56,293 nucleotides of DNA from Hyphomicrobium sp. (GCA_025458125.1 JALOTA010000022.1:1-56293); one strand, 5' to 3'. Shown: positions 35,760 through 45,152, numbered from the stretch's first letter. The notes: generated by a model from the letters alone, not told the origin. Program-made: numbers and translations.

Positions 35760-36266
35760 TCAGCGACCGTCCACTATAGTGTCGAGCGGTATTCCCGCCA
35801 GCCGCTCCACCTGCTCCAGCACATCGCGCGCTAGAGCACTCGCGTCCAGGTCCTGCCCGGCGCGAGCCGGAACGAGACGGCCAAGTTGGACGGCAAGGTC
35901 TTCCGGACCCGACGCGATCGCGGCCCGGTAGACGTCCGCCCGGTCGTAGAACGCCGCCGCTGCCTTCTTGACCTTGCGCGGGACACTGAGGTCGCCAACC
36001 CCCATCTCGCGCATGTTGTCATCCATGTCGGTCACGAACGCCTCGAGCAGAGCCTGCGACTGCAGGTTCGCCTGCGCACCTTCCACCTTCATGCGCTCGA
36101 GGACAAGAAACAGATAGAGAACAAGAGCCTCGTATCGGCCTTCAGGCGTGTCCGCGATGCCGATGCCTTCATAAAGCGCCGGCCGCCGGGCCAAGGCCAC
36201 GACGGCGCCATAAAGGTCGGCTGCTTTGCGTTTGCTGTCGTCGCGCCGGAATAACCAGTTCAGCAT
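35760..36266 (-). CDS. Ubiquinol-cytochrome c chaperone family protein
   Basis: A 168-residue protein of the CBP3-like chaperone family (Ubiq_cyt_C_chap). Recognisable parts are LYGAVVALARRPALYEGIGI, then EALVLYLFLVLERMKVEG, FVTDMDDNMREMGVGD and VPRKVKKAAAAFYDRADVY. In mitochondria the relative helps cytochrome b assemble into the bc1 complex, and the bacterial one probably acts likewise. ATG 36266 gives the canonical MLNWLFRR start; the frame extends to 36479. It is divergent from bamE. Confidence 0.9.
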   Translation of the reverse strand: MLNWLFRRDDSKRKAADLYGAVVALARRPALYEGIGIADTPEGRYEALVLYLFLVLERMKVEGAQANLQSQALLEAFVTDMDDNMREMGVGDLSVPRKVKKAAAAFYDRADVYRAAIASGPEDLAVQLGRLVPARAGQDLDASALARDVLEQVERLAGIPLDTIVDGR

Positions 36267-36468
36267 GAGGTCGATCCGCTTCTCAGGTGTCCACGACGTT
36301 AAAGTTGGCTGCGCGAGCGGTGCACACAATGGCTGTACGGGGCAGAGCCGCAGGGAAATAGTGGTTGAAACCGGCCCGGCGTTGCGTTGCCAGTTCGTAT
36401 GCCACCCGATAAGCGCTCTTGTAAACGTCCAGACCTCGTGATTCTCCGCGCTGCAAACCAGGACCGTC

Positions 36469-36948
36469 GTGACCCGCAAGCCTAGAACAAAACACTACCA
36501 CCGGCTGCCGCGTGCGATCCAGGCCGCGCTCCTGGCCGGTCTCGTCGTCGCGCTGGCCGGCTGCTCCGAGACCATCACCAAACACGGTCAGCTTTTCCGG
36601 GAAAGCGATTTGCAGCAGATCCAACCCGGCATGATGCAGGAACAGGTCAAGCTGGCGCTCGGCTCGCCCACCACGACAACCACGACCGGTTCGGGTCAAG
36701 TTTACTATTACATTTCCAGCACCATGTCGCAGAAGGCATTCTTTGCCCCTGAGGAGATCGACCGTCGCGTGGTGGCTGTTTATTTCAACGAGACCGGCAT
36801 GGTGCAGCGCGTCGCCAGTTACGGTCTGAAGGACGGCAAGATCTTCGACTTCCTGTCGAGCACCACGCCCGCTCCCGGAGGCAACGAAGACGGCATCCTG
36901 AAGCAGCTCTTCCGCAACCTCGGTCAGCGGCAGATCTTCGGCGAATAG
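36469..36948 (+). CDS. bamE: Outer membrane protein assembly factor BamE
   Basis: A 159-residue outer-membrane lipoprotein of the SmpA/OmlA family. Lipid signal: a basic start, AALLAGLVVALAGC with the lipobox Cys near 32. The BamE fold follows with LQQIQPGMMQEQVKLALGSP and YYYISSTMSQKAFF, then VVAVYFNETGMVQRVASYGL. In the BAM complex it helps BamA-BamD fold barrel proteins. The start is GTG 36469. The C-terminal Gln/Arg-rich tail is typical for Hyphomicrobiales. Confidence 0.93.
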   Translation: MTRKPRTKHYHRLPRAIQAALLAGLVVALAGCSETITKHGQLFRESDLQQIQPGMMQEQVKLALGSPTTTTTTGSGQVYYYISSTMSQKAFFAPEEIDRRVVAVYFNETGMVQRVASYGLKDGKIFDFLSSTTPAPGGNEDGILKQLFRNLGQRQIFGE

Positions 36949-36970
36949 CATGCGCGCCTTGCCCTTCGAC

Positions 36971-37020
36971 CGCGGCCCCCTGCCGATCGCCAGCCTAATC
37001 TGATCAGGGGGGGGGCCGCG
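36971..37020 (+). terminator. Stem-loop after bamE with an expanded G9 run
   Basis: CGCGGCCCCCTG at 36971-36982 is complementary to CAG..CCGCG at 37005-37020, but the right arm contains nine G (37007-37015) opposite only five C. The hairpin lies 22 bases after the bamE stop. The surplus G bases suggest slippage in the homopolymer. Confidence 0.5.
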
Positions 37021-37072
37021 ACACGTTCCGGCCGGACTGCGATCGCGGCACGGCCAGCGCAAATCTCCGTGG

Positions 37073-37138
37073 TTGTCCAGTCAGAATTAGCTCACATATA
37101 TAACGCGAGCGGCGTGTGTCTCCGCTCACGCCGCTTTT
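37073..37138 (+). promoter_or_regulatory. Candidate promoter and leader hairpin of the antiporter gene
   Basis: TTGTCC (37073-37078) and TATATA (37097-37102) are 18 bases apart, a plausible sigma-70 promoter. Just after the predicted start comes a stem AGCGGCGTG (37108-37116) with CACGCCGCT (37127-37135) followed by TTTT. The hairpin could be a weak attenuator or a 5' stabiliser. Both calls rest on pattern only. Confidence 0.35.
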
Positions 37139-37185
37139 CCCGATACCGCCGCAGGATTGCCGACAACCGGAGGCCAGGCCCCGAG

Positions 37186-38847
37186 ATGCCGCACGATACG
37201 CCGTTGATTGCAACCATCGTCGCCGGCCTTTCATTGGCATTTGCCCTGGGCACGCTTGCAAATCGTCTGCGGATCTCACCGATCGTGGGCTACCTGTTGG
37301 CCGGCGTTGCTGTCGGCCCCTTCACGCCCGGATTTGTCGCCGATCAGCACCTCGCAACAGAACTCGCCGAGATCGGCATCATTCTTCTGATGTTCGGCGT
37401 CGGATTGCATTTCTCGCTGTCTGAGCTTCTGTCGGTCAAGGCAATCGCGGTTCCTGGCGCTATGGTGCAGATCGTCTGCGCCACCTTGCTCGGCATTGGC
37501 CTTGCTCAGGCGCTCGGATGGTCGATTGGAGCCGGCCTGGTGTTCGGGCTCGCATTGTCGGTGGCAAGTACGGTCGTGCTGCTGCGAGCGCTTCAAGAAC
37601 GCCACCTCGTGACCACCGAACAAGGCCGCATCGCTGTCGGCTGGCTGATCGTGGAGGACCTCGTCATGGTTCTCACACTGGTGGCGCTCCCCGCGCTCAC
37701 TCCGCTGCTGGCCCCGAACGGCAGCGCAGCGGTCGCGGCCGACGGCAACATCTTGCTGACGCTCGCCGTCACGCTTTTGAAGGTAATAGCCTTTTTCGCC
37801 GTGATGATGGTTGTAGGGCGGCGCGTCATTCCGTGGATTTTGCATTACATCGCCCACACCGGCTCGCGCGAACTCTTCCGCCTCGGCGTCCTGACGATCG
37901 CGCTTGGCGTGGCCTTCGGCGCCGCCAAGCTCTTCGGGGTCTCCTTCGCGCTCGGCGCCTTCTTCGCCGGCATGATCTTGAGCGAGAGCCAACTCAGCCA
38001 GCAGGCCGCCAACGAGAGCCTGCCATTGCGCGATGCCTTCGCCGTTCTGTTCTTCGTCTCAGTGGGGATGCTTTTCGATCCCTACTCGCTGTCGGAAAAC
38101 TTCACACCGCTGCTCGCAACCGTCGCGATCATCATTTTGGGCAAATCGCTGGCCGCCCTGGCGATCGTGATGGCCTTCGGTCACCCGCTGCGTACAGGAC
38201 TGCTGATCGCGGCGAGCCTCGCACAGATCGGCGAGTTCTCATTCATCCTCGCCGGCCTCGGCGTCTCCTTGAATATCCTTCCGCCGGACGGCCGCGAGTT
38301 GATCCTCGCCGGCGCCATCGTTTCGATCATTCTGAACCCGCTCCTGTTCTACCTCCTGGACCGCTTCGGCCCCGAAATGACACCCGAGCGTCCCGGCAAA
38401 CCTGGACCGGGATCGAGCACCATCCGGCCGCCCACGTCGGACAAGACGAACCACACTGTGCTGGTCGGCTTCGGGCGGGTCGGCAATGTGGTCGGCCACG
38501 CGTTGATCGAGGCCGGCATTCCCTTCGTCGTAATCGACGATCAGGATGAGACGGTCGCCAAGCTCCGGCAAAGGGGCGTGGAAGCCATCGCAGCCAACGC
38601 GGTGACAGGCCTCTCGGCTGCCAATCTGAAGGCCGCGCACACCCTCGTGATTGCAATTCCAGACTGCTTTGAGACGGGCCAGATCGTCGAGCAGGCGCGC
38701 AATGCCAATTCCTCGCTCCGGATCATCGCACGCGCCCATTCGGACGCAGAGGAAGCCTACCTCAAGAGCCATGGCGCAACAGATGTAATCCAGGGCTCGC
38801 GCGAGACCGCTCATGCGATTTTGTCTGCCTTGCGTTCACGCGACTGA
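37186..38847 (+). CDS. YbaL/KefB-type monovalent cation:proton antiporter (CPA2)
   Basis: A 553-residue inner-membrane antiporter. The first 390 residues hold about 12 spans, beginning with LIATIVAGLSLAFALGTLANRLRISPIVGYLLAG (split: LIATIVAGLSLAFALG, LANRLRISPIVGYLLAG) and containing ELAEIGIILLMFGVGLHFS. A cytosolic TrkA-N nucleotide-binding domain follows, starting HTVLVGFGRVGNVVG. The wording is closest to YbaL. ATG 37186 is the natural start; the frame is open to 37069. It probably exchanges K+ or Na+ for H+ under electrophile or alkaline stress. Confidence 0.9.
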   Translation: MPHDTPLIATIVAGLSLAFALGTLANRLRISPIVGYLLAGVAVGPFTPGFVADQHLATELAEIGIILLMFGVGLHFSLSELLSVKAIAVPGAMVQIVCATLLGIGLAQALGWSIGAGLVFGLALSVASTVVLLRALQERHLVTTEQGRIAVGWLIVEDLVMVLTLVALPALTPLLAPNGSAAVAADGNILLTLAVTLLKVIAFFAVMMVVGRRVIPWILHYIAHTGSRELFRLGVLTIALGVAFGAAKLFGVSFALGAFFAGMILSESQLSQQAANESLPLRDAFAVLFFVSVGMLFDPYSLSENFTPLLATVAIIILGKSLAALAIVMAFGHPLRTGLLIAASLAQIGEFSFILAGLGVSLNILPPDGRELILAGAIVSIILNPLLFYLLDRFGPEMTPERPGKPGPGSSTIRPPTSDKTNHTVLVGFGRVGNVVGHALIEAGIPFVVIDDQDETVAKLRQRGVEAIAANAVTGLSAANLKAAHTLVIAIPDCFETGQIVEQARNANSSLRIIARAHSDAEEAYLKSHGATDVIQGSRETAHAILSALRSRD

Positions 38848-38854
38848 AGCGCAC

Positions 38855-38886
38855 AAAAAACCCCGGGATCACTCCCGGGGTTTTTT
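38855..38886. terminator. Bidirectional intrinsic terminator
   Basis: CCCCGGGA (38861-38868) and TCCCGGGG (38873-38880) form an eight-base stem with a TCAC loop, flanked by AAAAAA on the left and TTTTTT on the right. It works on both strands and separates the convergent antiporter and hppA genes. Confidence 0.92.
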
Positions 38887-38937
38887 ATTTTCGTTTGCGC
38901 AAGGCAACTCCCCTCGCGGGCAGCCACTCTACCGGCA

Positions 38938-41094
38938 TTAGCCGTGCGCCAGCACCGCGAGCAGAAGCAGCGCCACGATGTTCGTGATCTTGATCGCCGG
39001 GTTTACGGCAGGACCGGCGGTATCCTTGTAGGGATCGCCGACGGTGTCGCCGGTCACGGAAGCCTTGTGGGCGTCCGAGCCCTTAAGATGCTTCACGCCA
39101 TCCTTATCGACGAAGCCATCCTCAAAGCTCTTCTTGGCATTGTCCCAGGCGCCGCCGCCCGACGTCATGGAGATCGCGACGAAGAGGCCGGTGACGATCA
39201 CGCCGAGCAGCATGGCACCCACGGCGGAGAACGCCGCGCCCTTGCCGCCGATGGCACTGATCACGAAGAAAAGAACGATAGGCGACAGGACCGGCAGCAG
39301 CGACGGCACCACCATCTCCTTAATCGCCGCGCGCGTCAGAAGGTCCACCGCCGCCGCGTAGTCCGGCTTCTCGGTGCCCTTCATGATGCCGGGCTTCGCC
39401 TTGAACTGGCGGCGCACCTCTTCGACGATTGCACCACCCGCACGGCCAACAGCCGTCATGGCGATGCCGCCGAACAGGTAGGGAATGAGACCGCCGAGCA
39501 GCAGGCCGACCACGACGTAGGGATTGTCGAGGCCGAAGTTGATTTCGACGCCCTTGAAGAACTGATAGGCTGTCGAACCTTCCTTGTTAGCTTCCGAGAT
39601 GAAGTACTGCAGATCGTAGTTGTAGGCCGCAAACAGCACGAGCGCGCCGAGACCGGCCGAGCCGATCGCGTAGCCCTTGGTGACAGCCTTGGTGGTGTTG
39701 CCGACCGCGTCCAGCGCATCCGTCGAACGGCGCACTTCCTTCGGCAGACCGGCCATTTCCGCGATGCCGCCGGCGTTGTCCGTCACCGGACCGAACGCAT
39801 CGAGGGCCACCACGACGCCGGCCAGACCCAGCATGGTCGTCGTGGCGATCGCCGTTCCGAACAGACCGGCAAGGTTATAGGTGATCAGGATGCCGGCAAC
39901 GATGACGATCGTCGGCAGCGCGCAGGCTTCCAGAGAAACCGCAAGCCCCTGAATCACGTTCGTGCCGTGTCCCGTCACCGACGCCTGGCTAATCGAACGC
40001 ACCGGACGGTAGCCGATGCCCGTGTAGTATTCGGTGATCCACACGATGAGGCCGGTGACGCCCAGACCGACGAGGCCGCAGAGCATCAGATTGAGACCCG
40101 TGATATCGAGCCCGCGCGCCGTGCCGACGGAACCGTAGCCGCCCAGAACATACTGGGTGGCAAGCCACAGACCGCCCACGGAGAGAACGGCCGACGCGAT
40201 GAAGCCCTTGTAGAGCGCGCCCATGATGGAGCCGTTCGGACCTAGCTTCACGAAGTAGGTGCCGATGATCGACGTGACGATGCATGCCGCGCAGATCGCG
40301 AGCGGATAGATCATCAGCGGAACGAGATTGGCCTGCCCGGCGAACAGGATCGCCGCCAGAACCATCGTCGCCACCACCGTGACGGCATACGTTTCGAAAA
40401 GGTCGGCGGCCATGCCGGCGCAGTCGCCGACGTTGTCGCCGACGTTATCGGCGATCGTGGCCGGGTTGCGCGGATCGTCCTCGGGAATACCCGCTTCCAC
40501 CTTGCCGACAAGATCGCCGCCGACGTCGGCGCCCTTGGTGAAGATGCCGCCGCCGAGACGTGCGAAGATCGAGATCAGAGACGCGCCGAAGCCAAGCGCC
40601 ACCAGAGCGTCGATCACCTGACGGCTGCCGGGCTCATATCCCAGCGTGTGCGTGAGGATGAAGAAGTAGACGGCGACGCCGAGCAACGCCAGACCGGCAA
40701 CAAGCATGCCGGTCACCGCACCCGCCTTGAATGCGATGTCGAGGCCGGCGGCGAGCGACTGCGTGGCGGCCTGAGCCGTGCGCACGTTGGCGCGAACCGA
40801 AACGTTCATGCCGATGTAACCGGCCAGCCCCGAAAGAACCGCGCCGATCAGGAAACCGAAGGCGACAGCAGGTCCAAGAAGCACCCAGGCCAGAATGAAG
40901 ATCGCCACGCCGACGATGCCGATGGTGCGATATTGCCGGTCGAGGTAGGCCTGAGCCCCCTCGCGGACCGCGCCGGCGATTTCCTGCATGCGCGCATTAC
41001 CTGCGTCGGCGGCCATCACATTGCGGATCGTCACGGCGGCGTAAACGCACGCCAGGAGTCCGCAGGCGATGATCGCCCAGAGAATTTCCGTCAT
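38938..41094 (-). CDS. hppA: Proton-translocating membrane-bound pyrophosphatase, K+-independent
   Basis: A 718-residue H+-PPase with about 16 spans that uses pyrophosphate hydrolysis to pump protons. Substrate-site motifs are [34 protein letters not shown] and the later [16 protein letters not shown]. In the segment [17 protein letters not shown] a Lys follows GNTT, where K+-dependent enzymes have Ala, so this is the K+-independent class, which pumps H+. Its upstream site reads AGGGGAGG. It offers energy saving when ATP is limiting. Confidence 0.96.
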   Translation of the reverse strand: MTEILWAIIACGLLACVYAAVTIRNVMAADAGNARMQEIAGAVREGAQAYLDRQYRTIGIVGVAIFILAWVLLGPAVAFGFLIGAVLSGLAGYIGMNVSVRANVRTAQAATQSLAAGLDIAFKAGAVTGMLVAGLALLGVAVYFFILTHTLGYEPGSRQVIDALVALGFGASLISIFARLGGGIFTKGADVGGDLVGKVEAGIPEDDPRNPATIADNVGDNVGDCAGMAADLFETYAVTVVATMVLAAILFAGQANLVPLMIYPLAICAACIVTSIIGTYFVKLGPNGSIMGALYKGFIASAVLSVGGLWLATQYVLGGYGSVGTARGLDITGLNLMLCGLVGLGVTGLIVWITEYYTGIGYRPVRSISQASVTGHGTNVIQGLAVSLEACALPTIVIVAGILITYNLAGLFGTAIATTTMLGLAGVVVALDAFGPVTDNAGGIAEMAGLPKEVRRSTDALDAVGNTTKAVTKGYAIGSAGLGALVLFAAYNYDLQYFISEANKEGSTAYQFFKGVEINFGLDNPYVVVGLLLGGLIPYLFGGIAMTAVGRAGGAIVEEVRRQFKAKPGIMKGTEKPDYAAAVDLLTRAAIKEMVVPSLLPVLSPIVLFFVISAIGGKGAAFSAVGAMLLGVIVTGLFVAISMTSGGGAWDNAKKSFEDGFVDKDGVKHLKGSDAHKASVTGDTVGDPYKDTAGPAVNPAIKITNIVALLLLAVLAHG

Positions 41095-41395
41095 TAGTGG
41101 TTCCTCCCCTTCGGCATGGCGCCGATGTGTTCCCGGAATGTGCGGACCTTACGAGACACGCAGCCGGTCAATTGAGCCTTCGGAGGCAAAAACCCCCGAG
41201 TCGCGGCCGGACCATGCCAAAAGTGACGCGCCGGCGCAACCAAGGCGCGGACGTCAATTGGCCGACTTAAGTCGTAAAATCCGCTTGTTTTTTGCCGTTC
41301 CCCCCTGGCTGCGGATGGCGGGCCGTCCACGGCTGCGATAGGAGAAGGTCAACGCGCAGTTAGGTTTGCAAGGCGAACGGTGGAGTGGGGCGGAA
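41095..41395. other. Intergenic region between hppA and the DUF937 gene
   Basis: About 300 bases shared by two divergent genes, so both promoters should lie here. TTGACG on the minus strand near 41250 could be a -35 box, but no good -10 sits at the right distance. I see no gene or structured RNA. Confidence 0.5.
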
Positions 41396-42223
41396 ATGAC
41401 GGGGAATATCCTGGAGATACTCACGGCGGGTCAGGGCGGGCAGGTCGTGGACAATCTGGCGCGGAGTTTTGGGCTCGACCGCGCTCAGGCGGCGAGCGTC
41501 CTCGCCGCTGTCGTCCCGGAACTGGCCTGGAACTTGGAAAGGCAGTCCTTCAACCGGGGCGGTCTCGCCGACATGGTCTCCGCCCTCGGCCGCGCCGATT
41601 ACACGAAGGCCTTGTCGGCGGGCGTACCGCTTTCCTCCCCCGAAGTTCAGCAGGGAGGCATCGAAGCCCTGGATACGATGCTCTGGTCCAAGGACCGCAG
41701 CCGCACCGTCGCCCATCGGGCCGCGCGTGAAACCGGCGTCGACGAGAACGTCATCAAGAGCATGCTGCCGTCGATCGCCGCAGTGCTCTTCGGAGGTATC
41801 GACCAGAAAGCCGGCGCCACCTTCCGCAATATAGCCACGGAGGTAGGCGCTCCGGTACCAAAGGCAGCCGGCATCGGGGTCGGCGACCAGCAACCGCTCC
41901 CGGTGCCGGGCGAGCGGCCTGGGCTCGGACGATCCCGCAACCCCTACGGCGACCTTTCCGACATCATTCGCAGAGGCGGAAAGAGCATTCCCGGCGGTGC
42001 AGCACCACGCACCCCGACCGGCGGCGGAAACCGGGGCGGCGGCACGTCCATCGAGTTGCCGCAGGGCGGTGTCAGTCTCGACAAGGTCATCCGCGACGTG
42101 CTGGGCGGCATCGCAGGTTTTCAAAGCAACAGCGTCATCGGCTGGATCATCCGCTACTTCCTCGTGCGGTGGGGCTGGAATTTCATCCAATCGATTCTTC
42201 GCCGACTCCTTCGTGGACGATGA
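41396..42223 (+). CDS. DUF937 domain protein with C-terminal hydrophobic segment
   Basis: A 275-residue protein. The DUF937 domain covers about residues 5-150 (GGQVVDNLARSFGLDRAQAASVLAAVVPEL, split as GGQVVDNLARSFGLD and QAASVLAAVVPEL). A disordered Gly/Pro/Arg linker follows, then GGVSLDKVIRDVLGG and a C-terminal amphipathic or membrane helix SVIGWIIRYFLVRWGWNF with a basic RRLLRGR end. Function is unknown. ATG 41396 is chosen over the upstream frame from 41366. Confidence 0.8.
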   Translation: MTGNILEILTAGQGGQVVDNLARSFGLDRAQAASVLAAVVPELAWNLERQSFNRGGLADMVSALGRADYTKALSAGVPLSSPEVQQGGIEALDTMLWSKDRSRTVAHRAARETGVDENVIKSMLPSIAAVLFGGIDQKAGATFRNIATEVGAPVPKAAGIGVGDQQPLPVPGERPGLGRSRNPYGDLSDIIRRGGKSIPGGAAPRTPTGGGNRGGGTSIELPQGGVSLDKVIRDVLGGIAGFQSNSVIGWIIRYFLVRWGWNFIQSILRRLLRGR

Positions 42224-42235
42224 TGACCTCGACGC

Positions 42236-42322
42236 GCAGCGGCCGGCGCACCGAAGGTGTGTCGCTGCGCAAAATCGAAAAAATACCGCAGCGGCCGGCG
42301 CCCCGAAGGTGTGTCGCTGCGC
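42236..42322 (+). repeat. Two 35-base direct repeats with internal hairpin
   Basis: Copies at 42236-42270 and 42288-42322 differ at one base. Each starts GCAGCG and ends CGCTGCGC, so the ends pair. In the first copy CGCACC-GAA-GGTGTG gives an inner stem. They lie right after the DUF937 stop and look like a small REP-type element. Confidence 0.75.
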
Positions 42323-42354
42323 CCAACTCAAAAAACCTTCGCCGCGAAAAAATA

Positions 42355-42387
42355 AAGAGCCGGAACGTGGGCAGCGTTCCGGCTCTT
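42355..42387 (+). terminator. Strong stem-loop after the DUF937 gene
   Basis: AAGAGCCGGAACG (42355-42367) pairs perfectly over 13 bases with CGTTCCGGCTCTT (42375-42387), with loop TGGGCAG. No T run follows on the plus strand; the A-rich stretch before it would give a T-rich tail for transcription from the right, so it may serve mainly the minus strand. Confidence 0.65.
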
Positions 42388-42442
42388 CGTTTGCGTGTGC
42401 GAGGCCTGTCCGGCCTGTGTTCGTCAATGCGAGGCTGAGAAA

Positions 42443-42475
42443 GAGAGAGAGAGAGAGAGAGAAATAGAGAGAGAC
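42443..42475 (+). repeat. (AG)n microsatellite
   Basis: Ten AG units at 42443-42462, interrupted by AAAT, then a few more AG units to about 42475. It lies between the 3' ends of two genes, 55 bases from the stop of the minus-strand secreted protein gene. Confidence 0.9.
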
Positions 42476-42529
42476 GGCTAATCTAGAGAGTGAAAGGCAC
42501 GAAACGCTCCGGTCGAAAGCGACTGGAAC

Positions 42530-42871
42530 CTAGCGGCAAGGCCGGCCTTCGATGGCGCAACTCACACCACCGCTTCCTTCCTTGGAGCACGAAACACTTT
42601 TGCTGGCGGCCCTCTGGAAGCGAGCCCAGTCGGACCCGTATTCCAGAGCTGTGAAATTCTGCCACGAGCCGACCGCGTCAGCCATGGCGAGCTTCTTGTT
42701 GACGCCCGACCCGCTGCCATAATGCCAGTGATCAACCTGGCAGAGCTTGCCGCCTTCGCGACGCAGATCGTGGATCGCACCCGCCATTCCGTTGTCGTCA
42801 GCCACGGCAGGCAGCCCGGCGGACACCAGAAATCCACAGGCAGAAGCTAAAACAGCCAATTTTTTCAGCAT
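42530..42871 (-). CDS. Small exported protein with four cysteines
   Basis: A 113-residue protein with a Sec signal peptide (LKKLAVLASACGFLVSAGL, cleavage near AVADD). The mature part contains REGGKLCQVDHWHYGSGSG, FTALEYGSDWARFQRAASKSVSC and SCAIEGRPC: four cysteines, probably two disulfides. The HWHYGSGSG and YGSDWARF blocks recur in small exported proteins of Hyphomicrobiales as far as I recall; the function is unknown. It looks monocistronic. Confidence 0.7.
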   Translation of the reverse strand: MLKKLAVLASACGFLVSAGLPAVADDNGMAGAIHDLRREGGKLCQVDHWHYGSGSGVNKKLAMADAVGSWQNFTALEYGSDWARFQRAASKSVSCSKEGSGGVSCAIEGRPCR

Positions 42872-43032
42872 TTTAAGCCACCTTTCCGAAAAGGGTGGAT
42901 AGGACGAGTTTCATTGCAGACCGTGACAGATTCATCGCGGGCCTTCGAGCCCCCCAAGTCAGGATTTGGAGAATTGGGCGCGGCGCTGCAAACCGGCAAC
43001 ATGGGTTGCATGTCGCCCCCACCCAGCGCCCG

Positions 43033-43380
43033 TCACTTCACCGCGATCACGCCGATCTCAACCAGCATCCTCGGGTCGACGAGCTTGGCTTCGACCGTGG
43101 CACGGGCCGGCGCGTCCTTGCCACCCATCCAGGCCGACCAGGCCTCGTTCACGGCTTCGCGGTGACGCACATCGGCGAGCCAGAGGTTCGCGAACACCAC
43201 CTTGGACCGCGACGTACCGGCGAGCGTCAATAGCCGATCGATTTCGGCGAGAACCTCGGCAGCCTGCGCCTTGGCGTCCGCGTCGAGTTTGGAAGGAACG
43301 ATACCGGCAGTAAAAACGAAGCCGTTGGCTTCGACGGCTTTGGCGTAAACGGCATTGGCTTCGTGGCGAACGATTTGCAT
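43033..43380 (-). CDS. RidA family protein (YjgF/YER057c/UK114)
   Basis: A 115-residue protein of the RidA fold, which removes reactive enamine/imine by-products of PLP enzymes. The family blocks are FVFTAGIVPSKLDADAKAQ, VLAEIDRLLTLAGTSRSKVV, and the substrate-binding Arg in DAPARATVEAKLVDPRMLVEI, split as DAPARATVEAKL and DPRMLVEI. It could deaminate imines or be one of the non-deaminating subfamilies. ATG 43380 is the only sensible start. Confidence 0.9.
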   Translation of the reverse strand: MQIVRHEANAVYAKAVEANGFVFTAGIVPSKLDADAKAQAAEVLAEIDRLLTLAGTSRSKVVFANLWLADVRHREAVNEAWSAWMGGKDAPARATVEAKLVDPRMLVEIGVIAVK

Positions 43381-43488
43381 GGACGTCGAACTCCCCGCGA
43401 TGGAAGGCCAAGCACCAGCGCGCCGGCCCTAAGGAAACGCGTCTCTAGCAGCCAGACCGCTCACCTGCCAGACGATGCGGCGACGTGG

Positions 43489-44064
43489 TCACAACGCCGG
43501 TTCGCTCGCGATCGGCTTGCCATCGCTCTCGAGGCCTTTGAGCGCCATCCGGCCGTCGGCGCCAACGGCGAGCACAGCAACCACGCGCTGATCGCGAACA
43601 AGACCTTCGATCTCGCGTCCCTCGCCCTCCGGTACATAGAACCGCTCGATGCCGTACCTCAGCCCCCCAAGCACAGCCCCGCCTCCATCTGAACGGCCCG
43701 GGCGCACGCTCTCGACGATCGCCTTGACCGCGATCTCGTCCTGCGTCGCCGTCTCGGGTTGGACAAACGACACGGAAGCCTGCGCCCATTCGTTGGGACC
43801 TTGCCGTTTCAGGAGCACATAGACGGCATCTCCCTCGCGGGCGCCCTGCGGCAGCGCGATGTCGTTTCGCCCGCTGAACCCATAGCCAAGAACCACATAG
43901 TCGCCGCGAAACACGTCGCGCGGATCGACTGGCACGACCGCGGCCCGGATTTCGCGGCCGCCAGAAATCAGCCGCGCGCGATCCCATACTGTCCATCCGA
44001 TGACGAGGCTTTGCAGAATCGCAGCAGTCGCGAGCGCCGGGATGGCAAACCGAGGAACAGTCAT
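43489..44064 (-). CDS. GDYXXLXY domain protein
   Basis: A 191-residue protein named for the motif seen as FRGDYVVLGYGF. It starts with a membrane span or signal anchor (IPALATAAILQSLVIGWTVW) and continues as a beta-rich periplasmic domain that repeats a related region later (GIERFYVPEGEG). It nearly always occurs next to a DUF2157 membrane protein, as here; the ATG overlaps the neighbour's stop (ATGA at 44064-44061). The role of the pair is unknown. Confidence 0.88.
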   Translation of the reverse strand: MTVPRFAIPALATAAILQSLVIGWTVWDRARLISGGREIRAAVVPVDPRDVFRGDYVVLGYGFSGRNDIALPQGAREGDAVYVLLKRQGPNEWAQASVSFVQPETATQDEIAVKAIVESVRPGRSDGGGAVLGGLRYGIERFYVPEGEGREIEGLVRDQRVVAVLAVGADGRMALKGLESDGKPIASEPAL

Positions 44065-45152
44065 TGCACAACTCCCCGTGCTTCACCCCGCGCATGGAGG
44101 CGGTAGGCGAAATAAGCCAGACCCGCCACGAGGAAACCGGCTGTGAGAAAGAATACGGATGATCCAAGCAGCGTGCCCACGGTTTTCCCGTAGATGCCCA
44201 GAATTTCGGTCGAGAAGCCGAGGTAGCCGAGCCACAACGCGCGCCGCTCTCCTGATACCAGTCCCCACCAGATCGCGCCGAGCGAAACAATAAGCGCCAG
44301 CGCCGACAGGACGACAAAAGCCGGCAGATCGGGGGACTTCATGAACTGCAGGGCAAATAGGCCCGCGAACGAGATGATCAGGGCATAATCGATCCCGCCC
44401 TTCCACAGCGTTTCGAGAGACGGCAGCCGTGCGAGGCCTAGAGCCGAGATCGCACCAATGACAACACCCGCCAGCACGACAATTTCATGCCCGCCGTTCG
44501 AATGATGGAAGTAACCGTAAGTGATGATGAAGCCGCTTAGCGCCAGCCCTGAAAGATGCAACCCCGGTTCCCAGCGCTGCCAGAAGAAAGCCGCCGAAAC
44601 GGCCGCCCAGGGAATGAGGTAAGGCCAATGCAGTTCGTTGCGCTGTCCCGTCTCCCACATGCCCCAGATGGAAAACAGGATGAGCGCAAACGCCAGCGCC
44701 GGGTTGGAACGCACCAGCAGACCGGCGGCGAAGGTTCCTGCGGCCCACACCCAGACGATGTCCGGCGCATTGCCGTCCATGTGATACATCTGCGAGACGA
44801 GCATGAGGTCGGCGCCGAACACGGCGCAGCCGGCCAGAACAGCTGCATGCCCGAATGAGTCCATGCCGCGCTTGAACAGTGCGGCCGCCAGTGCGTACAT
44901 CGCCCACAATAACGCCGTCAGCAGACCGAGGCGGGCGAGGCGCGGAATATCCTGCCAGTTGGCCGCAACGAAACTCATGACCGCGAAGCCGATCAGAACC
45001 GCCGCCAGGATCGCCAGGACACCCGGCACGCCGATCCCATAGCTGCGGCTGGCGACGTCTGTCCGAATCGCCCGTTCCGCCGCCTCGTCGATGAAGCCGG
45101 CGTCCCGCCAACGCGCCAGGTCTTTTTTCAGCTTCTGCTGGTAGCCGAACAT
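44061..45152 (-). CDS. DUF2157 domain multi-pass membrane protein
   Basis: A 363-residue integral membrane protein. A soluble start (LKKDLARWRDAGFIDEAAERAI) precedes about ten spans, the first being GVPGVLAILAAVLIGFAVMSF, split as GVPGVLAILAAV and IGFAVMSF. The DUF2157 domain is defined by this N-terminal helix pair plus membrane bundle. AGGAG sits six bases before ATG 45152, which fixes the start against the longer frame from 45197. It is translationally coupled to the GDYXXLXY gene. Confidence 0.88.
   Translation of the reverse strand: MFGYQQKLKKDLARWRDAGFIDEAAERAIRTDVASRSYGIGVPGVLAILAAVLIGFAVMSFVAANWQDIPRLARLGLLTALLWAMYALAAALFKRGMDSFGHAAVLAGCAVFGADLMLVSQMYHMDGNAPDIVWVWAAGTFAAGLLVRSNPALAFALILFSIWGMWETGQRNELHWPYLIPWAAVSAAFFWQRWEPGLHLSGLALSGFIITYGYFHHSNGGHEIVVLAGVVIGAISALGLARLPSLETLWKGGIDYALIISFAGLFALQFMKSPDLPAFVVLSALALIVSLGAIWWGLVSGERRALWLGYLGFSTEILGIYGKTVGTLLGSSVFFLTAGFLVAGLAYFAYRLHARGEARGVVQ

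Noticed and set aside
42236-42475. Repeat cluster as a CRISPR array
   Set aside because: There are only two copies, one short spacer, a dinucleotide run and no cas gene.
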